A stretch of 64,000 bases of DNA. Source: Martinezella dioscoreae. Its GTDB lineage: Bacteria; Pseudomonadota; Alphaproteobacteria; Rhizobiales; Rhizobiaceae. The stretch is taken from contig NZ_BLAJ01000003.1 in NCBI RefSeq assembly GCF_009176305.1, positions 1 through 64,000 of the forward strand, in the 5' to 3' direction. This document shows, piece by piece, positions 54,118 through 63,601 of this stretch. The notes under the pieces are model-generated. The model was not told the origin of the DNA, searched no databases, and saw only the letters and a program-made list of their open reading frames with translations. A program made the position numbers and the translations under genes. Each line of letters opens with the position of its first letter. Within the stretch, counting starts at the first letter, position 1.

Positions 54118-55287
54118 ATGAGTCTTCCACTGGAAAATTCCGTTCCTCTCACCGACGGCAGCCTCGCTGAAGGCGTCGATGCTGCAATCGATTCCGCGCT
54201 GGCCGACAAAAGGCTGGTCGGGACCGTCGTTCTGATCGCTCAGGACGGAGAATTGGTCTACACCCGCGCCGCCGGTCTGGCGGATCGCGAAAACAAAGTC
54301 GCAATGCGGGAAGACGCTATTTTCCGCCTTGCTTCCGTCACCAAACCGATCGTCACCATTGCCGCCATGCGGCTCGTCGAACAGGGCCGCATCGGTCTCG
54401 ACGATCCGATCACCAAATGGCTCCCGGATTTCCGGCCGCGTCTGCCCGATGGCGGCGAAGCCGTTATCCGTATTCGACATCTTCTCACCCATACCTCCGG
54501 GTTGGGTTACACATTCGCCGAGGCGCAAGACGGCCCCTATCACACGGCTGGCGTATCCGACGGGCTGGACACACCGGGTCGTTCGCTGGCAGACAACCTC
54601 CAGCGCCTCGCCAGCGCCCCTCTTCTCTTCGCGCCCGGCCAAAACTGGCAGTATTCGCTGGCGATGGATGTCCTTGGCGGCATCATCGAGAAGGAAACCG
54701 GCGGCCGGCTCGGCGATGCAGTTGCCGATCTTGTCATGAAGCCGCTCGGCATTTCCGACACGGCCTTCTACGTGCGCGACCGCAGCCGCCTGGCAGCCGC
54801 CTATGTGAATGATGCTCCCGAGCCGCAACGGATGGGGGACGAGGCTCTCGTTCCGATTTTCGACGGCACGATCCGCTTTGCACCCGACAGGGTATTCGAT
54901 CCCGCTTCCTACCACTCCGGCGGCGCCGGCATGGCCGGAACGGCAAGCGATATCCTTGCCATTCTGGACACGATCAGAAAGGGTGGAGCACCGCTGCTGT
55001 CGGCCGATACGGTGAAGACCATGATGACAGATCAGGCAGGCGGCCACATGCAGGCCCAGCAGGCCGGCTTCGGTTTCGGTTACGGCTGGTCCGTCGTCCT
55101 CGATCCCTTCGTCGCTCAGGTCCCCTTCTCGGCTGGCACGATCAAATGGGGCGGTGTCTATGGGCACAGCTGGTTCGTCGATGCCCAAAAGGGCCTGACG
55201 GTGGTCGCGCTGACGAATACAGCGCTCGAAGGCATGTGGGGGCAATTCACGATCGACCTGGCGAAAGCGGTCTATGCCGCAATCTAA
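54118..55287 (+). CDS. Beta-lactamase/esterase-family serine hydrolase (class C-like)
   Basis: A 389-residue penicillin-binding-fold serine hydrolase of the beta-lactamase (PF00144) family. The catalytic motif SVTK near residues 70-73 (S-x-x-K) is followed by the tyrosine motif in WQYSLAMDVLGG near 177-188. The third motif is HSWF near 354. No signal peptide is visible, so it is probably cytoplasmic and more likely an esterase or peptidase than a true beta-lactamase. ATG at 54118 follows AAGG. It is divergent from the TetR gene, which likely controls it. A terminator identical in style to those of the flanking paralogues follows at 55309. Confidence 0.8.
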   Translation: MSLPLENSVPLTDGSLAEGVDAAIDSALADKRLVGTVVLIAQDGELVYTRAAGLADRENKVAMREDAIFRLASVTKPIVTIAAMRLVEQGRIGLDDPITKWLPDFRPRLPDGGEAVIRIRHLLTHTSGLGYTFAEAQDGPYHTAGVSDGLDTPGRSLADNLQRLASAPLLFAPGQNWQYSLAMDVLGGIIEKETGGRLGDAVADLVMKPLGISDTAFYVRDRSRLAAAYVNDAPEPQRMGDEALVPIFDGTIRFAPDRVFDPASYHSGGAGMAGTASDILAILDTIRKGGAPLLSADTVKTMMTDQAGGHMQAQQAGFGFGYGWSVVLDPFVAQVPFSAGTIKWGGVYGHSWFVDAQKGLTVVALTNTALEGMWGQFTIDLAKAVYAAI

Positions 55288-55308
55288 CTGATATCAGCAG
55301 ACAAGCAA

Positions 55309-55340
55309 AAACCCGGCGATTGCGGTCGCCGGGTTTTTGT
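55309..55340 (+). terminator. Intrinsic terminator after the serine hydrolase gene
   Basis: AAACCCGGCGA (55309-55319) pairs with TCGCCGGGTTT (55326-55336), followed by TT. It is the second copy of a terminator seen three times between 53.3 and 56.7 kb. Confidence 0.92.
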
Positions 55341-55484
55341 ATTTCATGAAATTGAGCAACGCGAACATATGTCGCCGCCACAAATGCAACCAATGTTTGC
55401 ATTTCAATAAAATGAATCCTATTGCTTGCAATGATAAGCAATTTATTGTTTCAGATGTACACTTTTAATCCGGGACACTCCATC

Positions 55485-56669
55485 ATGATTTTCTATCGGG
55501 CAAGGTGGCGGGCGGCGATCAGTGTCGGGCTTCTATTCTCAGCGAGTTCTGCTTTCGCGCTCGACGGTGCCGACGTCCTCAAGAAGCTAAACAACGCCAT
55601 GGTCGCGCAAATAGGCGACTCAGTCGAAGCCGGAAGCGTCGATGTTAACGGTTCAACCGTCGTTCTGAAAAACGTGAGATATATGCCGCGAGGAAGAACC
55701 GCCATTAGCCTCGGAGATGTCGTCATGACCGACGTGACCGAACGGACGGGCGGTTATGCAATCAAGAAGGTGCTCATTCCCGATATTACAATAGAACAAA
55801 AGGACTTCAGTGCGAATGCAACGGGGCTAAGGGTGGAAGATCTCGAAATTCCCGCAAATGCGACGTTGAGTGATATCGACTCAGTATTCACTTATCACGC
55901 ACATGCTGGCCCGGTGTCTGCCCTCAAAGTCGGTGAAAAGTTTTTCTCCATATCCGCTGCCGATTCCGTCGCAACGAAACGTCCAGACGGAAAAGGCGTC
56001 GATTCCAGTTTCACAATTGATGGAATTGTTGCCGATCTCTCCCTAGCTCAAATGCCGGTAAGCCCTGAAGCAATTCGATATTTTGGGCTGCAAAATCTGC
56101 GCGCGACATTTTCCATGAAAAGCAGCTGGGAGCTTTCGACCGGCAAGTATGATCTGACGGACTACACGATTGATCTGGAGAATATGGGGAAACTGAATGT
56201 ACAGCTCAGTTTCTCGGGCATCACCCCGGGGCTCTACAGCACCACGGATGCACTTTACTCCTCCTTGACCGGCGCCGAGGACGATGAGAATACCAAGAAC
56301 GCTAAATATTTGCTGCTTCTCGCGTTCGTTCAGCAGTTGACGTTGAATAGCGCGCAGATTCGCTTTGACGATGCGTCAATCACCAACCGCGCATTCGACT
56401 ACGTGAGTAAATGGGACCATGTGACGCGCGCGCAATCTGCGAACCGCTTCGCTAAAGAAATGCAGGAGTTAACAGCTGCGCTTGATATTCCCGACCTCCA
56501 GCGGATGCTTTCAAGAGCGATTATTGAATACTTCAACAATCCAAGAAGCCTGATGTTTAGCGCCACCCCTGCCCAACCCATTCCGATGTCAGCCGTCCTC
56601 GAAGCAGCGAGGAACGCAAAAGAGTCGATCCCGAAGATGATCGACCTGAAAATCACATCAAACGATTAG
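55485..56669 (+). CDS. Secreted protein, paralogue B of a duplicated family
   Basis: A 394-residue exported protein, paralogue of that at 52141. A signal peptide WRAAISVGLLFSASSAFA is followed by ALDGADVLKKLNNAM. It shares NSAQIRFDDASIT, the VDVNGSTVVLKN repeat and the terminal KITSND with paralogue A. The start context CCATCATGATTTTCTATCGG is also nearly the same. Codon use is visibly more AT-rich than in paralogue A, which suggests faster divergence or a different origin. An inverted repeat TTGCTT/AAGCAA lies at 55422-55441, 44 bases upstream of the ATG. Function unknown. Confidence 0.75.
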   Translation: MIFYRARWRAAISVGLLFSASSAFALDGADVLKKLNNAMVAQIGDSVEAGSVDVNGSTVVLKNVRYMPRGRTAISLGDVVMTDVTERTGGYAIKKVLIPDITIEQKDFSANATGLRVEDLEIPANATLSDIDSVFTYHAHAGPVSALKVGEKFFSISAADSVATKRPDGKGVDSSFTIDGIVADLSLAQMPVSPEAIRYFGLQNLRATFSMKSSWELSTGKYDLTDYTIDLENMGKLNVQLSFSGITPGLYSTTDALYSSLTGAEDDENTKNAKYLLLLAFVQQLTLNSAQIRFDDASITNRAFDYVSKWDHVTRAQSANRFAKEMQELTAALDIPDLQRMLSRAIIEYFNNPRSLMFSATPAQPIPMSAVLEAARNAKESIPKMIDLKITSND

Positions 56670-56692
56670 GTTGGTCGTCTAATCAAGCGCAA

Positions 56693-56721
56693 AAAACCCG
56701 GCATTTCGGTCGCCGGGTTTT
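56693..56721 (+). terminator. Intrinsic terminator after paralogue B
   Basis: AAAACCCGGC (56693-56702) pairs with GCCGGGTTTT (56712-56721). It is the third near-copy of the terminator after paralogue A. Confidence 0.88.
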
Positions 56722-56746
56722 GCATTTTGACAAGCTCTTGAAGGAC

Positions 56747-58537
56747 TTAGTCCTTCTTGACTGGCGGCACTGGGCGGATCGCCAATTCGCGCAGCTGCGT
56801 CGGCGTTGCGGCCGAAGGAGCGCCCATCAGCAGATCCTGTGCCTGCTGGTTCATCGGGAAGAGCGAGATCTCGCGTAGGTTCTTGGCACCGACCAGCAGC
56901 ATGACGATACGGTCGATGCCGAAGGCAGCACCACCGTGCGGAGGCGCACCGTACTGGAAGGCACGATAAAGGCCGCCGAAGCGCTCTTCGACGTCCGTCT
57001 GGCTAAGGCCGACCTTTTCGAAGGCGGCGACCATGGTTTCCGGCGACTGGTTACGGATCGAGCCCGACGCGATTTCGAAGCCGTTGCAGACGGCGTCGTA
57101 CTGGAACGCCTTGATCGTCAGGGGATCCTGGTTCTGCAGCGCCTCGAGACCGCCCTGCGGCATCGAGAACGGGTTGTGAGCGAAATCGATCTTCTTTTCT
57201 TCCTCGCTCCATTCGAAGAACGGGAAGTCGACGATCCAGCACAGCTCGAAGCGATCGCGATCGATCAGGTTCAGTTCGTCGGCGGCACGGTTACGGGCTT
57301 CACCGGCAAACTTATAGAACTTGGCGGGATCGCCGGCGACGAAGAAGCAGGCATCGCCATCATCGAGGCCGAGCTGGGTACGGATCGCATCCGTGCGCTC
57401 TTCGCCGATGTTCTTGGCGAGCGGGCCGGCACCTTCGAGCTTCTCGCCTTCCTTGCGCCAGAAGATGTAGCCGAGGCCCGGCTGGCCCTGGCTCTGCGCC
57501 CAGGCGTTCATGCGATCGCAGAATGCACGCGAACCACCGGTCTTGGCCGGGATTGCCCAGACTTCGACCTTCGGGTTGGAAGCGATCATATTGGCGAAGA
57601 CCTTGAAGCCGGAGCCGGCAAAATGCTCGGTAACGGCTTCCATGACGATCGGGTTGCGCAGGTCCGGCTTGTCGGAGCCATACTTGCGGATGGCGACGTC
57701 ATAGGGGATGCGCGGCCATTCCTTGGTGACCGGCTTGCCGTCTGCAAACTCTTCGAAGACCTGGGTCATCAGCGGACCCATCGTGTTCCAGACGTCTTCC
57801 TGCGTTACGAAGCTCATTTCGAGATCGAGCTGATAGAATTCGCCAGGCAGACGGTCGGCACGCGGGTCTTCATCGCGGAAGCACGGCGCGATCTGGAAGT
57901 AGCGGTCGAAGCCGGCAACCATCAGAAGCTGCTTGTACTGCTGCGGCGCCTGCGGCAGCGCGTAGAAGGTGCCGGGGTGGATACGGCTCGGCACCAGGAA
58001 GTCGCGCGCGCCTTCCGGCGACGATGCCGTCAGGATCGGGGTCGTATATTCGGTAAAGCCGGCATCGCCCATGTGGCGGCGCATGGAGGAGATGATCTGC
58101 GTGCGCTTGACGATGTTCTTGTGCAGCGTTTCGCGGCGAAGATCGAGGAAGCGATACTTCAGGCGAACGTCTTCCGGATAATCCGGTTCACCGAAAACGG
58201 GCAGCGGCAGCTCCTTGGCGGCGGAGAGGACTTCGATCTCCTGGGCGTAAAGCTCGATCTCGCCGGTCGGCATGTTCTTGTTGACGGTGTCTTCCGTACG
58301 GGCCTTAACGAGGCCGTCGATGCGGATGACCCACTCGCCACGAACGGTTTCGGCGAGCTTGAATGCCGGAGAATCTGGGTCAGCAACGACCTGGGTGATG
58401 CCGTAGTGATCGCGCAGATCGATGAACAGCACGCCGCCATGATCTCGGACGCGATGAACCCAGCCGGCAATACGGACGGTCGAACCGACGTCGGACTTGC
58501 GCAGGGCGGCGCATGTGTGGCTGCGATAGCGATGCAT
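56747..58537 (-). CDS. aspS: Aspartyl-tRNA synthetase
   Basis: A 596-residue bacterial-type class IIb synthetase. The N-terminal anticodon-binding OB fold contains [30 protein letters not shown] in pieces, near 15-45. Motif 2 contains [19 protein letters not shown] near 216-234, and motif 3 near the C-terminus contains [14 protein letters not shown]. The bacterial GAD insertion is present between them (about 285-415). ATG at 58537 with AGGA upstream. It may charge tRNA-Asn too (non-discriminating) if asparaginyl-tRNA synthetase is absent; that needs genome data. Its gene faces rnd across the cruciform element and the multicopper oxidase. Confidence 0.96.
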   Translation of the reverse strand: MHRYRSHTCAALRKSDVGSTVRIAGWVHRVRDHGGVLFIDLRDHYGITQVVADPDSPAFKLAETVRGEWVIRIDGLVKARTEDTVNKNMPTGEIELYAQEIEVLSAAKELPLPVFGEPDYPEDVRLKYRFLDLRRETLHKNIVKRTQIISSMRRHMGDAGFTEYTTPILTASSPEGARDFLVPSRIHPGTFYALPQAPQQYKQLLMVAGFDRYFQIAPCFRDEDPRADRLPGEFYQLDLEMSFVTQEDVWNTMGPLMTQVFEEFADGKPVTKEWPRIPYDVAIRKYGSDKPDLRNPIVMEAVTEHFAGSGFKVFANMIASNPKVEVWAIPAKTGGSRAFCDRMNAWAQSQGQPGLGYIFWRKEGEKLEGAGPLAKNIGEERTDAIRTQLGLDDGDACFFVAGDPAKFYKFAGEARNRAADELNLIDRDRFELCWIVDFPFFEWSEEEKKIDFAHNPFSMPQGGLEALQNQDPLTIKAFQYDAVCNGFEIASGSIRNQSPETMVAAFEKVGLSQTDVEERFGGLYRAFQYGAPPHGGAAFGIDRIVMLLVGAKNLREISLFPMNQQAQDLLMGAPSAATPTQLRELAIRPVPPVKKD

Positions 58538-58944
58538 AATATATATCCTGGACTTGGCGGGCGGCGGCGAAAGGACACACAGACCCCTCGCCCGCCGACG
58601 AGAAAATCGGGCGGAAAAGCGCATGGTGCGCCCGATTTGTCAAGGCTCGAACGCATGGCTTATCTCGCCCCCGGCGGGCGAGAAAGCAAAAACTTAGACT
58701 TAGATGAGGGCTCGCCCCTCTTCTAAGTCTTAGTTTTTGCAAGAGAGGGGGTAGGTAGGGGTGCACCCAATCTTTGAATTATACGAGCGAGAAGAGGACC
58801 CCCGCTCTTGCAATTTCAATGACTTAGAAATTGCGCTGCGCTTTGGAAAGCGTCGCAGCTCCCAGTTCGCAATTCCTAAACCATTGAAATTGCTTTCTCG
58901 CCCGCCAAGGGCGAGATAGACCTGCACCAGCTTCATCCTCCTGT
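58538..58944. other. aspS leader plus structured non-coding element
   Basis: The first 120 bases hold the aspS leader, with TTGACA on the minus strand at 58638-58643 as a possible -35. From 58661 to 58918 lies the cruciform element described separately. No gene is present. The DUF559 gene ends at 58945. Confidence 0.6.
58661..58918. repeat. 258-bp element with terminal inverted repeats and three internal arms
   Basis: Terminal 27-bp inverted repeats at 58661-58687 and 58892-58918 match at 25 of 27 positions. Inside are three further arms: 58686-58704 with 58722-58740 (18 of 19 match), 58739-58751 with 58799-58811 (12 of 13), and 58810-58835 with 58868-58893 (23 of 26). Consecutive arms share their end bases, so the whole can fold into a four-arm cruciform. 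No open frame is present. It resembles a MITE or a structured repeat rather than a terminator. Confidence 0.8.
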
Positions 58945-59301
58945 TCATTCTCCGCTATTTTTCAGCTCTGCCAGAATCGTCAGGCAGACTCCCTCAAGAT
59001 TTGTTGTGACCTCATGGTTCCAGACTCGCATTATACGAAAGCCCTGCTTCGAGAAATGTGCGTCTCTCGCTAGATCCCCGATGCTTTCGGCGTGTTGGGC
59101 ACCGTCGACCTCGACAATGAGCCGCGCCTCGAAACATACGAAATCGAGAATGTAACCATCGATCGGAACCTGTCGCTTAAATTTGAATCCCTCAAGCTGG
59201 CTTCGACGCAAGGCCTGCCAAAGCATGTTTTCAGCCTTGGTGGCATCACTGCGCATTGTTTTCGCGAATTGGCGCAGTCGAGCCGGTACGTCGCGGCGCA
59301 T
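58945..59301 (-). CDS. DUF559-family endonuclease-like protein
   Basis: A 118-residue protein of the DUF559 family, related to Vsr/PD-(D/E)XK endonucleases. TKAENMLWQALRRSQLEGFKFKRQVPIDGYILDFVCFEARLIVEVDGAQH (in pieces near 20-72) contains the conserved E, the FKFKRQ core, DF and E-x-DG-x-QH, consistent with the PD-(D/E)XK active site. ATG at 59301 follows AGGAGGGCGC, a strong ribosome site; upstream in-frame starts are not supported. It ends 26 bases from the cruciform element's right repeat. Such proteins have no settled role; a DNA-repair or mobile-element role is inferred. Confidence 0.85.
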   Translation of the reverse strand: MRRDVPARLRQFAKTMRSDATKAENMLWQALRRSQLEGFKFKRQVPIDGYILDFVCFEARLIVEVDGAQHAESIGDLARDAHFSKQGFRIMRVWNHEVTTNLEGVCLTILAELKNSGE

Positions 59302-59485
59302 GCGCCCTCCTGTTTTGGCGATTGCGTCCAGGAAAGCATACGGCTCTATCGAGATCCAGCATGACGATAAACATATCGACAGCCGCAAGTAGCTGCTGCG
59401 GCAGTTTGGCTACCTCGATGCTATTGCTGAACATCACGGTCAACTTTAAACAGACATCCATATATCTTCGCCCCCGGAGCCCGAC

Positions 59486-60877
59486 ATGCCGATCCTTACC
59501 CGCCGCAATCTTTTGAAAGCTTCAGCCGTTGCGGGCGCTTACGGCGTCGGTATCGGGATCGCCGGGAAGTTTGCGGGCAAGGCGGCCGCCGCCGAGCCAC
59601 TCACGCTGAAGACGGCCAAGATCGAGGCAAACCTTACCGACGGCGGCAAAACCAAGAACGTGCTCACCTATGGGGACGCCGGCATGCCGCCGGTCGTGCG
59701 CATGAAGAAGGGTGAAGCTTTCGCCGCCCGGCTCGTCAATGGCATAGACGACCCGACAACCATTCACTGGCACGGCATTCGTCTGCCCAACAATATGGAC
59801 GGCGTGCCCTTCCTCACCCAGCCCTACATCTATACCGGTGATCATTTCGATTACGCCTTTACGCCGCCGGACGCCGGCACCTTCTGGTATCATCCACATT
59901 GCAATACGCTGGAGCAGATGGGCCACGGCATGACGGGCGTCATCGTGGTCGAGAACCCCAAGGATCCCGCCTTCGATTCGGAAGTAGTGCTCAATCTGCG
60001 CGATTGGCGGATCGGCAGCGACGGCCAGTTCATCGCGCAATTCAAGCCGCGGGATGCGGCCAAGTCCGGCACCTACGGCACGGTGCGAACTGCCAATTGG
60101 CAGCAGGAGCCGCAATATGACGCGCCTTCCGGCGGGCTGGTGCGGCTGCGCATTGCCATCACCGACGTTACGCGCATCTATTCCTTCCGCATGGACGGCG
60201 CCGAGGCGACTGTGATCGCGATCGATGGCAATCCCGTGCCGCAGCGCTTTCCGCTCGATCTTTTGCAGCTCGGACCGGGACAGCGGCTGGAGCTTGCGGT
60301 GCGCATGCCCGACAGCGAAGGCGCGGTCGTCAAGCTCGAGGACATCAAAGGGACCAATCCGAAGGTGCTGGCGACGCTACGCGCCGTGGGCGCATCATTG
60401 AAGCGAGACATGCGCGATCTGGCGCCGCTTGAAGACAATCCCGTGCAGAAAGTAGATCTCGGTTCCGCCACCCATATTCCGCTGATCCTGAGCTCGACGG
60501 CGGAGAATACCGCCGACAACAGCATTTGCGGCTCGCTCGGCTACAGTTTCTGGGCGATCAACAAGGTGCCGTGGCCGGGCGATACGCCCGATCCGACCGC
60601 GCCGCTTGCCGAACTCAAGCTCGGCAAGAGCTATATCATAGACATGGAAAACGTCACGCCGCACAGCCATCCGATCCACCTGCACGGAATGAGCTTTACC
60701 GTCATCTCCTCTTCGACGCGGCAGGTGCAGCCCTTCGTCTCCGATACCTATCTGATCCAGCCGGATGAAAAGGTGCAGCTTGCCTTCGTCGCCGACAATC
60801 CCGGCGACTGGCTGCTGCATTGCCATATCATCGAACACCAGAAGACGGGCATGACGAGTTACGTGCGGGTGGCCTAG
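59486..60877 (+). CDS. Periplasmic multicopper oxidase (Tat exported)
   Basis: A 463-residue multicopper oxidase with a Tat signal (TRRNLLKASAVAGAYGVG, then AGKFAGKAAAAE). All four copper motifs are present: HWHG (94-97), WYHPH (134-138), HSHPIHLHG near 395-403 and HCHIIEHQKTGM (445-456). The three-cupredoxin order fits CueO- or laccase-like enzymes that oxidise Cu(I), Fe(II) or phenols with O2. The Met-rich insert of CueO is absent. ATG at 59486, after CCCCGGAGCCCGAC (GGAG). It stands alone between the DUF559 and rnd genes. Confidence 0.9.
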   Translation: MPILTRRNLLKASAVAGAYGVGIGIAGKFAGKAAAAEPLTLKTAKIEANLTDGGKTKNVLTYGDAGMPPVVRMKKGEAFAARLVNGIDDPTTIHWHGIRLPNNMDGVPFLTQPYIYTGDHFDYAFTPPDAGTFWYHPHCNTLEQMGHGMTGVIVVENPKDPAFDSEVVLNLRDWRIGSDGQFIAQFKPRDAAKSGTYGTVRTANWQQEPQYDAPSGGLVRLRIAITDVTRIYSFRMDGAEATVIAIDGNPVPQRFPLDLLQLGPGQRLELAVRMPDSEGAVVKLEDIKGTNPKVLATLRAVGASLKRDMRDLAPLEDNPVQKVDLGSATHIPLILSSTAENTADNSICGSLGYSFWAINKVPWPGDTPDPTAPLAELKLGKSYIIDMENVTPHSHPIHLHGMSFTVISSSTRQVQPFVSDTYLIQPDEKVQLAFVADNPGDWLLHCHIIEHQKTGMTSYVRVA

Positions 60878-61047
60878 CCGGTTGCAAGCCTCTTCAATTT
60901 CCAGTGGCCTTGGTCAAAGCCATCTCTGTTTCCGGCAATTTCAGCGAAAAGCGAAATGCGGCAAGGGCTTTGTCCGCGAAAGTATTGACATATCCGGCTG
61001 AAAGGAGAAGGAAGTTAAGAAAGTATTTTACCATTGAATGTGTTGAT

Positions 61048-62193
61048 ATGATCGAAACTACCGCCCAATTGGAGGCGGCCTGCCAAGAGCTGGCCAAGTC
61101 GGAATTCATCACCATCGATACGGAATTCCTGCGAGAAACGACCTTCTGGCCGGAGCTGTGTTTGATACAGATGGCAAGCCCCACCACCGAAGTGCTGGTG
61201 GATCCGCTGGCCAAGGGGCTGGATCTGGCACCCTTCTTCGAACTGATGGCCAATCCATCGGTTTTGAAGGTGTTTCATGCTGCGCGCCAGGACATCGAAA
61301 TCATTTTCCATCGCGGCAATCTCATTCCGCATCCGATCTTCGATACCCAAGTTGCGGCGATGGTCTGCGGCTTCGGCGATTCGGTTTCCTACGATCAGCT
61401 CGTCAGCCGCATCAAGAATGTCCATATCGACAAATCTTCGCGCTTTACCGACTGGAGCCGGCGCCCGCTCTCGGAAAAGCAGCTCGACTATGCACTCGCC
61501 GACGTGACGCATCTGCGCGACGTCTATCTCTCGCTCAAGGAGCAATTACAGCGCGAAGGGCGCGCCTCCTGGCTGCAGGAGGAGATGGCGATCCTCGAAG
61601 CGCGAGAGACCTACGACCTGCATCCGGACGATGCATGGCAGCGGTTGAAGATGCGGCTACGCAAGCCGCAGGAGCTGGCCGTCCTCAAGTTCGTGGCCGC
61701 CTGGCGCGAACGCGAGGCGCGCGCCCGCAACGTTCCGCGCGCCCGCGTGCTGAAGGATGACGCGATCTATGAGATTGCGCAGCAGCAGCCGAAGGATACC
61801 GAAGCGCTGGCGCGTCTGCGCACCATTCCGAAGGGGTGGGAGCGCTCTGCCGCCGGCACGGCGGTGCTTGAAGCGATCAACGCGGCGCTGGCGCTGCCGA
61901 AGGCAGAAATGCCGCATCCGCCGCGCCACCAGCAGGCTCCCGAGGGCACGGCAGCGGCTTCCGAACTGTTGAAGGTCCTTTTGAAGCTGATTGCGGAAAA
62001 GCATGGCGTTGCGCCGAAGGTCATCGCCAATAGCGACGATCTCGACAAGATCGCCGCTGAGGGCGAGAAGGCCGATGTTGCGGCTCTGACCGGCTGGCGG
62101 CGCGATCTTTTCGGCGAGACTGCCCTGCAGCTGATCCAGGGCCAAGTGGCCCTGCGCTTCGTCGGCAAGCGGATCGAGACCGTCGCCCTCTAG
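61048..62193 (+). CDS. rnd: Ribonuclease D
   Basis: A 381-residue 3'-5' exoribonuclease of the DEDDy group that matures tRNA 3' ends. The exonuclease motifs are DTEFLRE (near 25-31), HAARQDIEIIFH near 77-88, and the third motif YALADVTHL near 149-157 (Y-x3-D). The HRDC domain follows at about 210-290 (ELAVLKFVAAWREREARARNVPRARVLKDDAI in pieces). ATG at 61048 is preferred; upstream in-frame sequence reads back through the oxidase C-terminus. aspS and rnd are commonly close in rhizobia. Confidence 0.93.
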   Translation: MIETTAQLEAACQELAKSEFITIDTEFLRETTFWPELCLIQMASPTTEVLVDPLAKGLDLAPFFELMANPSVLKVFHAARQDIEIIFHRGNLIPHPIFDTQVAAMVCGFGDSVSYDQLVSRIKNVHIDKSSRFTDWSRRPLSEKQLDYALADVTHLRDVYLSLKEQLQREGRASWLQEEMAILEARETYDLHPDDAWQRLKMRLRKPQELAVLKFVAAWREREARARNVPRARVLKDDAIYEIAQQQPKDTEALARLRTIPKGWERSAAGTAVLEAINAALALPKAEMPHPPRHQQAPEGTAAASELLKVLLKLIAEKHGVAPKVIANSDDLDKIAAEGEKADVAALTGWRRDLFGETALQLIQGQVALRFVGKRIETVAL

Positions 62194-62384
62194 CAGCGAC
62201 ATTCTCCTTTCCCGACGCCTTGCGATTGCGTATGATTCGCGCATCGAGATACCGGCTGCCATCACGATTGCGCCGCAAATCTCGTGAAATGAACGTCTTG
62301 TGTAATCGTTCTATTCGATGACGTTCCAGTTTGCCGGCGCAATCCCGCGTCGATGACAGGCGTCGCTTCTCGGCGGAAAAGTGA

Positions 62385-63437
62385 ATGGGCATCTTCCATT
62401 CGATGCGCAACTGGATCCTGACATCGCTATTCGTCGCTTCGACGGGCGTCATCTACGGCAAGCTATTCTTCCCACAGGCGCCGATGTACATCGGTGCAGT
62501 CTTTGCGCTGTTCTGCGGCATGCCGCTGCTGGTCTTCGAACGCCGCATGATCCTGCCGCGGCTGAACGACTGGATGCATCGGCTGCCGACGCCGGCTTTC
62601 ATCCTTTCGGCCCTGGTCGTCGATTTCCTGCTGATGAGCGCCGGCTACGCCATGGCGGGCAGTATCATGAAGCTTCTGGGGCTGGTCGATGGCTCCTGGG
62701 AAGATCTTACGCTGCTGAAGATAGACGTCTATCTTTATGCTGTCGTCGTCACCGCCATTGTCATTTTCATCGGCCGCGTGCGGGAATTGCTTGGGCGCGA
62801 CGTCTTCTCCAGCCTGTTGACCGGCCGCTACCGCAATCCGGTGCAGGAGGAGCGCGTCTTTCTGTTCATCGATCTCGTCGGCTCGACTGCTTTTGCCGAG
62901 GAACATGGCGACCTGAAAACGCAGGAATTCCTCGGTGCGGTATTCGGTTCCATGGCCGAGCCGGTACGGCGGCATAAGGGCGCGATCGACGACTATATCG
63001 GCGATGCCGCCATCATCACCTGGCCGCTCCAACGGGGCGTCAAGAATGCCAATTGCGTGCGCTGCGTATTCAATATCCTCGACGATATCGAAAAAAACGC
63101 CGAAACATGGCTGAAATCCTATGGCAGGGTACCGCGTTTGCGGGCCGCTCTCCACGGCGGCAGCATCGTGACGGCGGAAATCGGCGTCGACCACCACAAG
63201 ATCGCCTATTTCGGCGACACGGTGAACACGACCGCAAGGCTGGAGTCTCTCTGCAAAACGCTGGAGCGTCAGGTGCTGATTTCAAGCGACCTTGCCAGAA
63301 GGATGGAGCTTCCCGAAGGGGTCATCAAGGAAGAGCTCGGTGAACATGCCGTTCGCGGCCGCGATCAGCACCTTGGCGTCATCGCCCTTCACGCGCAGGA
63401 CCAGCAGGCGCTGAAGACCATTCGCAATATATCGTGA
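62385..63437 (+). CDS. Membrane class III adenylate/guanylate cyclase-like protein
   Basis: A 350-residue protein. About four N-terminal helices (residues 9-130) anchor a C-terminal class III nucleotide cyclase domain (about 155-320). Metal-binding aspartates are Asp163 in FIDLVGS and Asp207 in YIGDAAI, and the transition-state pair Asn281/Arg285 is in GDTVNTTARLE. The purine-specifying Lys position is Asp203, and the adenine-contact position is Ala274, so the substrate is unclear. ATG at 62385 follows GGCGGAAAAGTGA. Rhizobia carry many such cyclases with diverse sensors; this one senses, if anything, through its membrane part. Confidence 0.85.
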   Translation: MGIFHSMRNWILTSLFVASTGVIYGKLFFPQAPMYIGAVFALFCGMPLLVFERRMILPRLNDWMHRLPTPAFILSALVVDFLLMSAGYAMAGSIMKLLGLVDGSWEDLTLLKIDVYLYAVVVTAIVIFIGRVRELLGRDVFSSLLTGRYRNPVQEERVFLFIDLVGSTAFAEEHGDLKTQEFLGAVFGSMAEPVRRHKGAIDDYIGDAAIITWPLQRGVKNANCVRCVFNILDDIEKNAETWLKSYGRVPRLRAALHGGSIVTAEIGVDHHKIAYFGDTVNTTARLESLCKTLERQVLISSDLARRMELPEGVIKEELGEHAVRGRDQHLGVIALHAQDQQALKTIRNIS

Positions 63438-63601
63438 GCAATACACATCGCTAGCTGCAGTCCGATATTGATGCACGCCAGGGCTTCACAGCCTATGGGT
63501 TGTCCACAGTCACCAAATCTTCACCTGAGCGTTAATTCACCGACATGGCTCCCCTGTTAAGCGGGATTGTTTTCACCACTTCTCGCCAACAAGGTGACAT
63601 A

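Noticed and set aside
56936..58726. A 596-codon open frame antisense to aspS
   Set aside because: It has no recognisable domain or start site and is explained by the synthetase on the other strand.
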